Positions 18,201-25,788 of a stretch of DNA of 64,000 nucleotides are shown here, piece by piece. Where the stretch lies: positions 16,394 to 80,393 of the forward strand of contig JAZRDM010000027.1 in assembly GCA_045660265.1 (NCBI GenBank), read 5' to 3'. The notes under the pieces are model-generated. The model saw only the letters and a list, made by a program, of their open reading frames with translations, made no database searches and had not been told where the DNA came from. Source of the stretch: Scatosoma sp045660265. GTDB lineage: Bacteria; Bacillota; Clostridia; Christensenellales; Borkfalkiaceae. The position numbers and the translations under genes are program-made. Positions within the stretch are counted from its first letter, which is position 1, and every line of letters begins with the position of its first letter.

Positions 18201-20498
18201 CAATACGCAGACGAAGAAAATGCAGCATTGGTAGAAGCAAAGAATGCAGCAATTGCAGAACTTACAGCATATAAAGCAAATGGCTTGTATTTAGACGAAC
18301 AAGCAGCAGAACGTCTTGCAGTAATCGAAAATGCAACGACGGAAATCAGAGGCGTAATTGACACGGATAGCATTGCAGCAATTGTAGCAGACGCGAAGGC
18401 AGCGATTGACCAAATCGTTGAAAAGACGGCTATTATCAGCGCAGCAAAAGCAGAAGTAGCAGGCTACAAGGCAGGGGTTGAATACGCAGCAGAACAAGCA
18501 GCACAAAAGGACGCAATCATTGCGGAAGCACAAGAAATTATTGACAACGCAACGTCGCAAGCGGCTATCAATGCAGCAGTAGCAAATGCGAAAGCAGCAA
18601 TCGATAAGTTGGTTACGGCAGCGGAAATTTACGTAACGAAAGACGTAGCAATGCTCGCTAGAATCGGCGGCTGGTACGGCAACGGTAACTTCACGTTGAA
18701 GATTACGCTTGGCGAAGCAGACTGGACGAACGACGACGCAGGCGCGAAAGAATATGATGGCGACCTTGCAACGCTTTTGAATAAGCTTGGTTTGTTCGAT
18801 CATATCATGGTAGGCGGTAAGACGTTAGCAGAATGGGGCTGCGTAGCTTGCTATGACAACGGTTACGAATTAAATGCAGGCGAACCTGATAATATCATCA
18901 TGCTTCATTTGTCGATGGGCCAAGAAAATATGGATGTAGCAACGGCTGAAGGCGTTGGTGCAGACGTGCCTGTAACCATGTTGGAAGGCGCGCTTGTTCC
19001 CAGCTATGCTTATTTGAAGGGCACGGGTAACACGGTATATCATGCAGGTGCTGATTACGTAAGCAGCAAGTCGACTTATGCATACGGTATTCAATCTGTA
19101 GGGAAGACGACGGTAGACGGCGTGAAGTACGTACAAAGCTATAACGAAGAAGATGGCGTTGGTTACTTTGGTGTTTCCCTTGTCGGCGATGACTATTTGG
19201 GCGACGGCACGCAATTAGAAGTGAACCAAGACTACTATTTCGATAGCTTCGTAGGTACGGTTTTGGTAAACGGCGAGCTTGATTTAGTAAAATATTATGG
19301 TTTGTTCAATTTGGGCGAAGCAGGGGTAGGCTACTATGCATTCCAAATCCTTGTTCCCGAAGAAGAAATTGAAACGATTACCATTCCCGCAGGTACGTTA
19401 TTCCCCACGAGAGCAATGACGCCGTTGTTTGAATTAAACGGTAACCCTGTTTACATCATGTATGAAGTAGAAGCAGACATTACGTTCTATAACACGGAAG
19501 ACGGCTTTATGACGTATGGTGAATGTGCAGCGGCTGAATTAGGTTCTTATAAAGCAGGTGCGTTCCGTGCTGAAGAAGAAGCACAAAGAACGGAAATCGT
19601 TGCACAAGCGATTATCGAATTGCAAGCGGCGCAAGGCAACGCAGCAGTGGATGCTGTAATCGACGCGGCTAAGGCAGCGATTGATGCATTGAAGACGGCA
19701 GCGCAATACGCAGATGAAGAATTGGCTGACGTAAAAGCAGCGGCGGTTGTTACGATTGAAGCTTATAAGGCTGACGTAGTGTACTTAGCTGAACAAGTAG
19801 CAGATAGAGCGTCTGCAGTTGATGCTGGTAAGGCGGCAATTGCAAATGCAGCTAGCGAAGAAGCAATTGAAGAAGCAATTGCTAATGCAAAGGCAGCTAT
19901 CGACGCATTGTCCGATAAGGCTACCATCATCAGTGCAGCAAAAGCTGAAGTAGAAGCTTATAAGGCAGACGTTGTATACGCGGACGAACAAGCAGCGGCT
20001 AGATTGGCTGTAATTGAAACGGCTAAGGCAGCTATTGACAGCGCAACGTCACAAGCGGTTATCAATGAAACGATTGCAGGTGCAAAGGCAGCAATTGATG
20101 AAATCAAGACGAAAGATCAACTTGCAGCAGAATCTTTGGCAGCAAAGAAAGCAGCAGCTAATACAGCAGTAGACATTTTGAAGGGCGGCGTAGATTACGA
20201 CCTTTACAGTGAAGATGCAGTAGAAACGATCAACGGCTTGTATTCGACGGTGAAAGCGGCTATCGCAAGCGCTGAAACGGAAGCTGACGTAGACGCAGCG
20301 GTTGCAGACTTTGAAGCAGCTCTTGCAAACGTTCCTCAAAAGGATGCAGGTGCAGACAGCAGTTCTGATGCAACGCAATCCGGTTCGGATAGCAGCGCGC
20401 CTATGGTATTTGGTTGTGGCTCTGTAAGCGGATTGGCAAGCGGTATGCTTATGCTTGGCGTAGCAGTTGTGGCACTTTTCAAGAAAAAAGAAAACTAA
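15249..20498 (+). CDS. Giant repeat surface protein with C-terminal GCGS membrane anchor
   Basis: 1749 residues from the ATG at 15249, which has AGGGGT 8 nt upstream; an in-frame ATG at 15216 overlaps the preceding gene and would spoil the signal peptide. After the signal peptide (cleavage near AQA-AT) come seven copies of a ~130-residue beta-domain (three in the first block, two in each of two later blocks), with 'VNGxTL', 'G-LVPSY' or 'IPAGTLFPTRAM' and 'YVTTENITF' type landmarks. Helical FIVAR/GA-like segments ('AVANAKAAIDKL') separate the blocks and fill the last ~300 residues. The C-terminus is a Ser/Asp/Gly linker, 'FGCGSVSG', a hydrophobic helix and KKKEN; there is no LPXTG. A stalk-like surface adhesin or glycan binder is likely; function unproven. 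Confidence 0.85.
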   Translation: MKKIFKRLLTGLCALVGIVTAGVAVCTFPTSIDNTTAQAATTYTTKDVGMMAYIENVYAPNGNFYLYITMSELDTTTQAESVAVDTSNGDMPTILRNFDFYNKVKINGYTLAELGCTGVWENAFDVNSGGGAPLYKLRFHMHADPTTWTNAIDDGKVVFGVGSNVTISEGALVPGYNYLTGDHTATVYRAGCDFVSSAADVAYGVMSVGKTEVESVEYVQGHDGNCGYFGFSLKGDDYLADGTQLEVNQNYSYDNKYYTTILVNGESGKTGSYGLFNLGEKGKGYFSFAMYATAEEMQTITIPAGTKFPARAMTDLPSINSNNKVTIMYETQTDVTFYKQSDGTWAKPYVEKETSVSSAYVDSADDGSSFTVLFLSNHDYATELDNYGGTAVKVKEFLARSNFYTHVLIDDVALGDTGEAYVNVWGNKGSIAFRTSQGVNATKITVLAGCEIPSYAELLSGERIKYVTTENITFVKNANGEWVEASGLEEELNALREAALAQLNAYVVLDNYFDEQKAELNNYLAAAQNELAADASEVEIAATVEAVKANLDSVLTKAQVVANAKAEIENYKAAEGYFQAEEAEKRAQYVAQAKTEIDNATSQAAVNAAVANAKAAIDKLVTAAEIYVTKDVAMLARIGGWYGNGNFTLKITLGEADWTNDDAGTKAYDGDLATLLNKLGLFDHIMVGGKTLAEWGCVACYDNGYELNAGEPDNIILLHLAMGKENMDVAAAAGVGADAAVTMLEGALVPSYAYLKGTGNTVYHAGADYVSTLSTVPYGIESVGKTTVESVKYVQSYNEKDGVGYFGVSLVGDDYLGDGTQLEVNPNYNFNSFVNSILVNGEAGKVKYYGLFNLGEKGQGYYAFQILVAEEDIEYITIPAGTLFPTRAMTTLRELNGNPVYIMYEVEETVILYKSANGYVSYIEAALSEVENYKVGLFRAEEEAQRVAIVAQAVETINSALDNATIDTAVANAKAAIDALKTAAQYADEENAALVEAKNAAIAELTAYKANGLYLDEQAAERLAVIENATTEIRGVIDTDSIAAIVADAKAAIDQIVEKTAIISAAKAEVAGYKAGVEYAAEQAAQKDAIIAEAQEIIDNATSQAAINAAVANAKAAIDKLVTAAEIYVTKDVAMLARIGGWYGNGNFTLKITLGEADWTNDDAGAKEYDGDLATLLNKLGLFDHIMVGGKTLAEWGCVACYDNGYELNAGEPDNIIMLHLSMGQENMDVATAEGVGADVPVTMLEGALVPSYAYLKGTGNTVYHAGADYVSSKSTYAYGIQSVGKTTVDGVKYVQSYNEEDGVGYFGVSLVGDDYLGDGTQLEVNQDYYFDSFVGTVLVNGELDLVKYYGLFNLGEAGVGYYAFQILVPEEEIETITIPAGTLFPTRAMTPLFELNGNPVYIMYEVEADITFYNTEDGFMTYGECAAAELGSYKAGAFRAEEEAQRTEIVAQAIIELQAAQGNAAVDAVIDAAKAAIDALKTAAQYADEELADVKAAAVVTIEAYKADVVYLAEQVADRASAVDAGKAAIANAASEEAIEEAIANAKAAIDALSDKATIISAAKAEVEAYKADVVYADEQAAARLAVIETAKAAIDSATSQAVINETIAGAKAAIDEIKTKDQLAAESLAAKKAAANTAVDILKGGVDYDLYSEDAVETINGLYSTVKAAIASAETEADVDAAVADFEAALANVPQKDAGADSSSDATQSGSDSSAPMVFGCGSVSGLASGMLMLGVAVVALFKKKEN
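17041..17970 (+). repeat. Long in-gene direct repeat, copy 1
   Basis: Nearly identical to 18544-19473 at an exact offset of 1503 nt (501 codons). Codes for a helical linker plus a two-domain beta block. Confidence 0.9.
18544..19473 (+). repeat. Long in-gene direct repeat, copy 2
   Basis: Second copy, 1503 nt after copy 1. Identity is highest around 18590-18900 and falls towards the end, suggesting a recent in-frame duplication that has begun to drift or is homogenised by recombination. Confidence 0.9.
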
Positions 20499-20517
20499 GT
20501 AGTAGAAAGGCGACACG

Positions 20518-20555
20518 CGGGGAAACCGAGTATTCGGTTCCCCGGCGCTTGCCGG
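20518..20555 (+). other. Intercistronic hairpins
   Basis: An 11-bp stem with one bulged A (20518-20529 with 20534-20544), overlapping an alternative hairpin CCGGC-GCTT-GCCGG (20542-20555). No T-run follows, so read-through into the oxidoreductase gene at 20575 is expected. Confidence 0.7.
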
Positions 20556-20574
20556 AAAAAGAGAGTAAGCTAAT

Positions 20575-21858
20575 ATGAAAAAAATTAAAATAGCAGTTGT
20601 TGGATATGGCAACCGCGGACAAGTTTATGCAGATTATTCTTTGGATGAACCGGAACAAGTAGAGGTTGCGGCGGTAATCGACCCTAATCCCTATAAGTTA
20701 GATGTTGCAAAAAGCAGATACGGGTTGTCTGAAAAACAAGTATTTTTGAATTATCAAGATTTCTTGGCTTCTGGAATTGAGACGGATATTGTCATTAACG
20801 CGACAATGGACCAAGTTCATTATCAAACGGCAATGGAAATTTTAGAGTCGAAGAAAGATATGATTATTGAAAAGCCTATTGTAGCAAATCGTGATGAATT
20901 GATGGATATTCAACGCCTTGCAAAACAAAACGGTTGTACGGTATTTGTTTGCCACGTATTGCGTTATAGCCCGTTCTATAAATCGATTAAGGAAATTCTC
21001 AGCTCTGGGCAATTAGGTAAAATCATTTCGATGGAAATGAACGAGCACGTATGGGTTCCTCACTATCTTACCAGCTATGTTAGAGGGAAATGGGGGAAGG
21101 AATCGGAATGCGGCAGCCCGATTTTGCTTGCAAAATGCTGTCATGATATGGATTTAGTTGCTTGGTTGAACGGTTCGAAAGCGGCGTCTGTTTCTTGTTT
21201 TGGGCACCGTAGTTATTTTGTTGCGGAAAATAAACCTAATGATGCAACGGAATATTGTTTTGATTGTCCTCATAAGCAAACTTGCCGTTATAACGCGCTT
21301 GATTTGTATTATCACAATGATACTATGCCTTTCTTGGTATGGGATGAGTTGGATAAACCCTATGATGAAATTACGTTAGAAGAAAAGGAAGCATTTTTAC
21401 GTAAACACCTGTACGGTAAATGCGTATACGATTGCGGCGGCGACGTAATGGATAGACAAAACGTTATTGTCGATTTTGTGGATGGTAGCGTAGCAACGTT
21501 CACGCTTTCCTGTGCAACTGTACGCCCTGCAAGATACGTACATATTATTGGTACAAACGGCGAACTTGAAGGAAAATTAGAAGAAGATAAATTCATTTAT
21601 CGCACGTATAAAAAAGAAAGTGTGTCTTACGAAGAAAAGTTGGTTGACGTTTCTCAAAAGGTGGTTAATAACGCCTTGTATGGCGGGCACAGCGGCGGCG
21701 ATTACGGTATTATGAGCGATATCGTGCGCTATTTAAACGGCGATAAGGTTTCCGAATCGATTACATTGTTGGATGACTCGGTTGAAAGCCATTTGCTCGT
21801 ATTTGCGGCGGAAGAAAGCCGTAAAGATAGAAAGGTTGTCGACCTTTTTAGAAAGTAA
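20575..21858 (+). CDS. Gfo/Idh/MocA-family oxidoreductase with Cys cluster
   Basis: 427 residues. N-terminal Rossmann fold with 'VVGYGNRG' (residues ~7-14), the conserved 'IEKPIV' and a 'CCHDMDLVAWLNG' segment carrying the family's catalytic-region His. An insert holds C-x2-C-x5-C ('CFDCPHKQTC') and later 'CVYDC', which look like a zinc site. A cytoplasmic NAD(P)-dependent oxidoreductase acting on a sugar or sugar derivative is expected. It is the last gene of the importer 1 transcript and ends at a terminator. Substrate cannot be deduced. Confidence 0.9.
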   Translation: MKKIKIAVVGYGNRGQVYADYSLDEPEQVEVAAVIDPNPYKLDVAKSRYGLSEKQVFLNYQDFLASGIETDIVINATMDQVHYQTAMEILESKKDMIIEKPIVANRDELMDIQRLAKQNGCTVFVCHVLRYSPFYKSIKEILSSGQLGKIISMEMNEHVWVPHYLTSYVRGKWGKESECGSPILLAKCCHDMDLVAWLNGSKAASVSCFGHRSYFVAENKPNDATEYCFDCPHKQTCRYNALDLYYHNDTMPFLVWDELDKPYDEITLEEKEAFLRKHLYGKCVYDCGGDVMDRQNVIVDFVDGSVATFTLSCATVRPARYVHIIGTNGELEGKLEEDKFIYRTYKKESVSYEEKLVDVSQKVVNNALYGGHSGGDYGIMSDIVRYLNGDKVSESITLLDDSVESHLLVFAAEESRKDRKVVDLFRK

Positions 21859-21860
21859 TA

Positions 21861-21904
21861 AAAAAGCTCCGATTATTCATTTTTTAGAATAGTCGGGGTT
21901 TTTT
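21861..21904 (+). terminator. Rho-independent terminator
   Basis: An 11-bp stem with two G-T pairs (21867-21877 with 21888-21898), a 10-nt loop and six Ts. Ends the importer 1 operon. Confidence 0.88.
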
Positions 21905-21932
21905 AAACACGAATACTATATTATCGAAGTTG

Positions 21933-21954
21933 TGTAAAATGCGCGCATTTTGCA
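21933..21954. promoter_or_regulatory. Near-perfect 22-bp palindrome, candidate operator
   Basis: The core AAAATGCGCGCATTTT (21936-21951) is perfectly self-complementary and the palindrome extends to 22 bp with one mismatch pair. It lies 27 bp before the alpha-mannosidase start. Shape and position fit a LacI-type repressor site; no LacI gene is in the window. No clear -35/-10 pair could be settled here. Confidence 0.6.
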
Positions 21955-21981
21955 TAGATAACAAAATAGAGAAGGTACAAT

Positions 21982-24369
21982 ATGAAACAATTACATTTAA
22001 TTTGTAACGCACATTTAGACCCTGTATGGCAATGGGATTGGAATGAAGGGGCAACGGCGGCGCTCGCTACCTTTTATTCTGCAGCGGAACTTGCAGACGA
22101 ATACGATTATATTTTCTGCCATAACGAAGCGTTGTTGTATGAATTTATCGAAGAATTCGATCCTGCTTTATTTGCACGCATTCAAAAGTTGGTAAAGCAA
22201 GGGAAATGGCATATTATGGGCGGTTGGTATGTACAGCCCGATTGTAACGTACCCAGCGGCGAAGGCTTTGTCCGTCAAATCGAAACGGGCTTAAAGTACT
22301 TTAAAGAAAAATTCGATTATCGCCCCACGGTTGCCTTAAATTTCGACTCTTTTGGCCACACGCAAGGGTTGGTTCAAATTTTAAAGAAATGCGGCTTTAA
22401 CGGCTATTTATTCTGCCGTCCTATGAAAGAATTTATGCCCTTGCCTGCTATGCATTTTAACTGGATAGGGCTTGACGGCAGCTCGATAAAAGGCGTGCGT
22501 TGCGAAGATGAAACCATTTATTGCTCGGCGCTTGGAAAAGCAGTTTCTGATATCAAGCGTAAAATGCAGCCTTGGACTGATGAAGAGGTAGGCGTTGCGC
22601 TTTGGGGGGTAGGTAACCACGGCGGCGGCGCGTCCAGAAAGGATTTGGCGGATATTAAAGAATTCCAAGCTGAAATGGCAAAAGAAGGCGTGGAAATTTT
22701 ACACAGCACGCCCGAAGCGTTTATTGATGCGATTCAGCCGACGGAAAACTATGACAAGGCGTTACAACCCGTTTTAATCAAGTGTTATGCGTCGGACAGC
22801 CGTATTAAGCAAAAATATGCAGAGCTTGAAAACAAGCTTTTAATCACCGAAAAAATTTGCGTAATTGCAAAACAAGAGTTGGGGCTTAGCTATCCTTTGC
22901 AATTGTTGGACGAAGCGCAAAAGTGTATGGCGGCAATTCAATTCCACGATATTTTATCGGGAACGAGTGTTCGTGTCGGCGAAGAAAGCAGTTTGCGCCG
23001 TGCAGATTATGCTTTAGAATTATTGGATAAAGCGTTTACAAAGTCCTTTATGGCGTTGATGAACGAATACGAAAAGGTGGAACCCAACACCTATCCTTTG
23101 TTTGCGTTTAATCCTCACCCTTACGTTTACGACGGGGTAGTAGAAGGCGAAATCTTTATGTTAGACGCAATTTGTTCGGATACGGAAGGATATAATTTTA
23201 TCGTAACGCAAAACGGCGAACCGGTAGAATTCCAAATCGTAAAAGAAGATTCTAACATCAATTTCGATAGACGTAAACGTCTTGCAATTCAAGCAAAGCT
23301 GGCACCCATGTCTGTAACAAAGTTTGATATTGCTTATAAAGTAGATAAAAAAATCGTGTTGGATAGAACTCCTCAATTTGCTTTTGATGGCGAGAATGTG
23401 AAGGCGGAATTTGATACGGAAAACGGTGCGTTAAAGAGCTATTGCGTAAACGGAAAAGAATATCTTAAAGGAAACGCATTTACGCCCGTTATGTTTGATG
23501 ATAACGAAGACCCTTGGGGTTGGTATATGCAAACGGTAGGATCGAATTACCAAGAAATGAAGGCAAAAATTGTCGGCAGAGTTGTAGAACGCGGCTCGCT
23601 TTACACCAAGCTTGAAAACGTGTATGAATTAGGAAAATCGGAAGTTTGCGTTTGGTATAAAATTTATAAAAATCATTCGTATATCGACGTGGACGTACGC
23701 GTAACTTGGAATGACGACGTAAAGGGCTTAAAGTTGGCAATTCCTTTCGCAAAAGAAGGACAGTTTATCGGTCAAACGTCGTTTGGCACGCAGACGTATG
23801 AAAAGGACTTCGAACAATGTGCGCAAAAATTCTGTGGTATCGACGATGGTGAAAACGTGTTGTCCGTATATGCAAACTATTTAGGCGGTTGTTCGATTGA
23901 AAAGGACGTGCTGTACGTAACGTTGTTTAATGGCTCTGTTTACTGCGCGCATCCTATCGGGAATTTGCCTATCGTCGACGATAAGCGTTGCAACGATTGT
24001 TTGGAAAAAGGCAGACATTCGTTTAAGCTTCGTTTGAACGTAGAAAACCGTAATTGCTTAGAAAAACAAGCGGTAGAATTTACACAAACGCCTTATCTGT
24101 TAAACGGTTATCCTCATGGTGAAGGTAAAAAAGAAAGAAACAGCGTGCTTTCGTTGTCCAATGAAAATATCGTTGTTACCTCTTTGCGTATGATTAAAGA
24201 AAACATTTATGCGATCCGTCTTATCAATAATACGGATTCCCCCGCCGTGTGTGATTGTCAAGCGTTTGGTAAAAATATTTCGTTAACCTTTGGCGTATAC
24301 GAAGTAAAAACGTTGTATTTCGACGGTGATAATTTAATTGAAAAAGCAGATATGATTTGTCTCGATTGA
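21982..24369 (+). CDS. GH38 alpha-mannosidase
   Basis: 795 residues, no signal peptide, so cytoplasmic. The N-terminus has the zinc motif 'NAHLDPVW' (His11, Asp13); the catalytic nucleophile is the Asp of 'LNFDSFGHTQGL'; a further zinc His is His322 in 'FHDILSGTS'. The order of a GH38 catalytic domain, a helical bundle and a long beta C-terminal domain fits the family. It removes alpha-linked mannose from imported oligosaccharides. It is monocistronic: a palindromic operator candidate lies upstream and a terminator downstream. Linkage preference cannot be told from sequence. Confidence 0.95.
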   Translation: MKQLHLICNAHLDPVWQWDWNEGATAALATFYSAAELADEYDYIFCHNEALLYEFIEEFDPALFARIQKLVKQGKWHIMGGWYVQPDCNVPSGEGFVRQIETGLKYFKEKFDYRPTVALNFDSFGHTQGLVQILKKCGFNGYLFCRPMKEFMPLPAMHFNWIGLDGSSIKGVRCEDETIYCSALGKAVSDIKRKMQPWTDEEVGVALWGVGNHGGGASRKDLADIKEFQAEMAKEGVEILHSTPEAFIDAIQPTENYDKALQPVLIKCYASDSRIKQKYAELENKLLITEKICVIAKQELGLSYPLQLLDEAQKCMAAIQFHDILSGTSVRVGEESSLRRADYALELLDKAFTKSFMALMNEYEKVEPNTYPLFAFNPHPYVYDGVVEGEIFMLDAICSDTEGYNFIVTQNGEPVEFQIVKEDSNINFDRRKRLAIQAKLAPMSVTKFDIAYKVDKKIVLDRTPQFAFDGENVKAEFDTENGALKSYCVNGKEYLKGNAFTPVMFDDNEDPWGWYMQTVGSNYQEMKAKIVGRVVERGSLYTKLENVYELGKSEVCVWYKIYKNHSYIDVDVRVTWNDDVKGLKLAIPFAKEGQFIGQTSFGTQTYEKDFEQCAQKFCGIDDGENVLSVYANYLGGCSIEKDVLYVTLFNGSVYCAHPIGNLPIVDDKRCNDCLEKGRHSFKLRLNVENRNCLEKQAVEFTQTPYLLNGYPHGEGKKERNSVLSLSNENIVVTSLRMIKENIYAIRLINNTDSPAVCDCQAFGKNISLTFGVYEVKTLYFDGDNLIEKADMICLD

Positions 24370-24378
24370 TAAAAGCAT

Positions 24379-24404
24379 AGGGAGCAGGGTTGCGTTGAAC
24401 GCAA
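24379..24404 (+). repeat. Intergenic repeat element, copy 1
   Basis: Contains GCAGGGTTGCGTTGAA followed by CGCAA; the same core follows three other genes of this cluster (27482, 30109, 31434). TTGCGTT-GAACGCAA can fold as a short hairpin. Confidence 0.75.
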
Positions 24405-24440
24405 AAAATGAAATAAAAAAGAAACGATTTAGCGTTAGGT

Positions 24441-24502
24441 GAAAACGCCGCTCGAAAAACGGGCGGCGTTTTCTAAATTTCTTCTTATAGAAGAAATTTA
24501 GA
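24441..24502 (+). terminator. Double hairpin terminator after GH38
   Basis: A 14-bp GC-rich stem (24441-24454 with 24460-24473, loop AAAAA), then a 12-bp AT-rich stem (TCTAAATTTCTT with AAGAAATTTAGA, 24472-24502). Only a weak T tract follows the first stem; the two together probably stop transcription. Confidence 0.7.
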
Positions 24503-24511
24503 AAAAGGGGG

Positions 24512-24540
24512 TTGCCTTTTTTTAAAAATTATGTTACAAT
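24512..24540 (+). promoter_or_regulatory. Promoter of alkaline phosphatase gene
   Basis: TTGCCT (24512-24517), 17 nt, TACAAT (24535-24540), 34 nt before the start codon. Confidence 0.65.
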
Positions 24541-24574
24541 ACAATAGTAAAATAAAAAAACGGGATGGTATATT

Positions 24575-25744
24575 ATGAGAAAAACGTTGAAAAGATGTCT
24601 TACTTTCGCAATGGCTGGAGTAATGACGCTTTCTATGCTTTCTTTAGCAAGCGGTTGTGAGGAAGAAAAGATTATCTTAAAAAACGTAACACAGGCAAAA
24701 AACGTTATTTTAATGATTGGCGACGGGATGGGGCCCGAACAAATTAAAGCGGGCGAATTGTATAAAGACGAAAAATTGACGATGCAAAAATTCCCGTATA
24801 TGACAAAGGTGGAAACGCGTTGCGAAGATAATCTTGTTACGGACTCCGCAGCGGCGGCAACTGCGCTTGCAACGGGTGTACGCACCTTAAAAGGCGTAGT
24901 AGGGAAAGATTCGTCTTATCAAGAATTAGAAACGATTGTGGATATCGCGCATAATATGGGCAAACGCACGGGTATTTTGGCTACGGAAGAATTATTCGGT
25001 GCAACGCCTATGGGATTTTCCGGCCATGCTGACGATAGAAATTTAAAGGAAAACTTGTTGCAATCTGCGTCGGCAAGCAGTAACGTCGATTTGTTTGTAA
25101 GTTATATGATGGATTTAAAATATCATACTCTTTTCACGGATGCCGGTTATGAAAAAATCACCATGGTGGAACAAATTTCAGATTCTACGGCTGATAAAGT
25201 GTTCGGCAGCTATGAAATTAGAGCGACATTAGATTCTATGCATGCAGACGGCGGCGAGGCGGCCTTTGACCGTATTGTAACGGAAGCCTTAGAATATTTA
25301 TCGAAAGACGAGGATGGGTTCTTCTTAATGGCGGAAGGTTCGCATATTGACCACGGCGGGCATAACAACGATTTCCCGTATATGTTAAGAGAATTGATTG
25401 CCTTTGACGACGCGGTAAATGCCGTATTAAAATGGGCAAAAGACCGTGATGATACCGTTGTTATTGTTACAGCCGATCACGAAACGGGCGGGTTGGAAGT
25501 ATACGACGAAACAACGCATGATAATATTTTGAAAATTTATGAAACCAACCGCAGTTGGTATGGTCAAGAAGAGTATTTCGAATGGAATACGACGGGACAT
25601 ACCAGCACGGACGTATACCTTTACATTAACGGCGCGGATGTGGATTTTGCAAAATATTCTTTTGGATATAAAGATCGTGTAAAGAATACCGACGTATTCC
25701 AAATTATGAAAGATTTAATGGAAGGAAAAAATACGGAGGCATAA
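24575..25744 (+). CDS. Alkaline phosphatase lipoprotein
   Basis: 389 residues. Lipoprotein signal ending LASGC, so it acts on the outer face of the membrane. The alkaline phosphatase fold is marked by 'MIGDGMG', the catalytic serine in 'VTDSAAAATALATG' (Ser91), 'HIDHGGHNND' and 'TADHETGG' for the metal sites. It is shorter than typical PhoA-type enzymes (430-470 residues). It lies between alpha-mannosidase and GH123-type genes rather than near phosphate-uptake genes, which suggests that it trims phosphate from a glycan; this is inference. No Pho box was recognised. Confidence 0.93.
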   Translation: MRKTLKRCLTFAMAGVMTLSMLSLASGCEEEKIILKNVTQAKNVILMIGDGMGPEQIKAGELYKDEKLTMQKFPYMTKVETRCEDNLVTDSAAAATALATGVRTLKGVVGKDSSYQELETIVDIAHNMGKRTGILATEELFGATPMGFSGHADDRNLKENLLQSASASSNVDLFVSYMMDLKYHTLFTDAGYEKITMVEQISDSTADKVFGSYEIRATLDSMHADGGEAAFDRIVTEALEYLSKDEDGFFLMAEGSHIDHGGHNNDFPYMLRELIAFDDAVNAVLKWAKDRDDTVVIVTADHETGGLEVYDETTHDNILKIYETNRSWYGQEEYFEWNTTGHTSTDVYLYINGADVDFAKYSFGYKDRVKNTDVFQIMKDLMEGKNTEA

Positions 25745-25749
25745 TGGAT

Positions 25750-25777
25750 ATAGGCGGGAAACCGCCTATCCGTTTTT
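25750..25777 (+). terminator. Rho-independent terminator close to next ribosome site
   Basis: An 8-bp stem ATAGGCGG/CCGCCTAT (25750-25757, 25762-25769) with a GAAA loop, then CCGTTTTT. It ends only 11 nt before the next ATG, so it separates expression of the phosphatase from the GH123-like gene or leaks into it. Confidence 0.8.
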
Positions 25778-25788
25778 AAGAGGAAATT

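Noticed and set aside
16720..20340. Repeated DNA as a possible CRISPR or mobile element
   Set aside because: The repeats are in frame, code for helical and beta modules, and lack unique spacers of uniform length or terminal inverted repeats.
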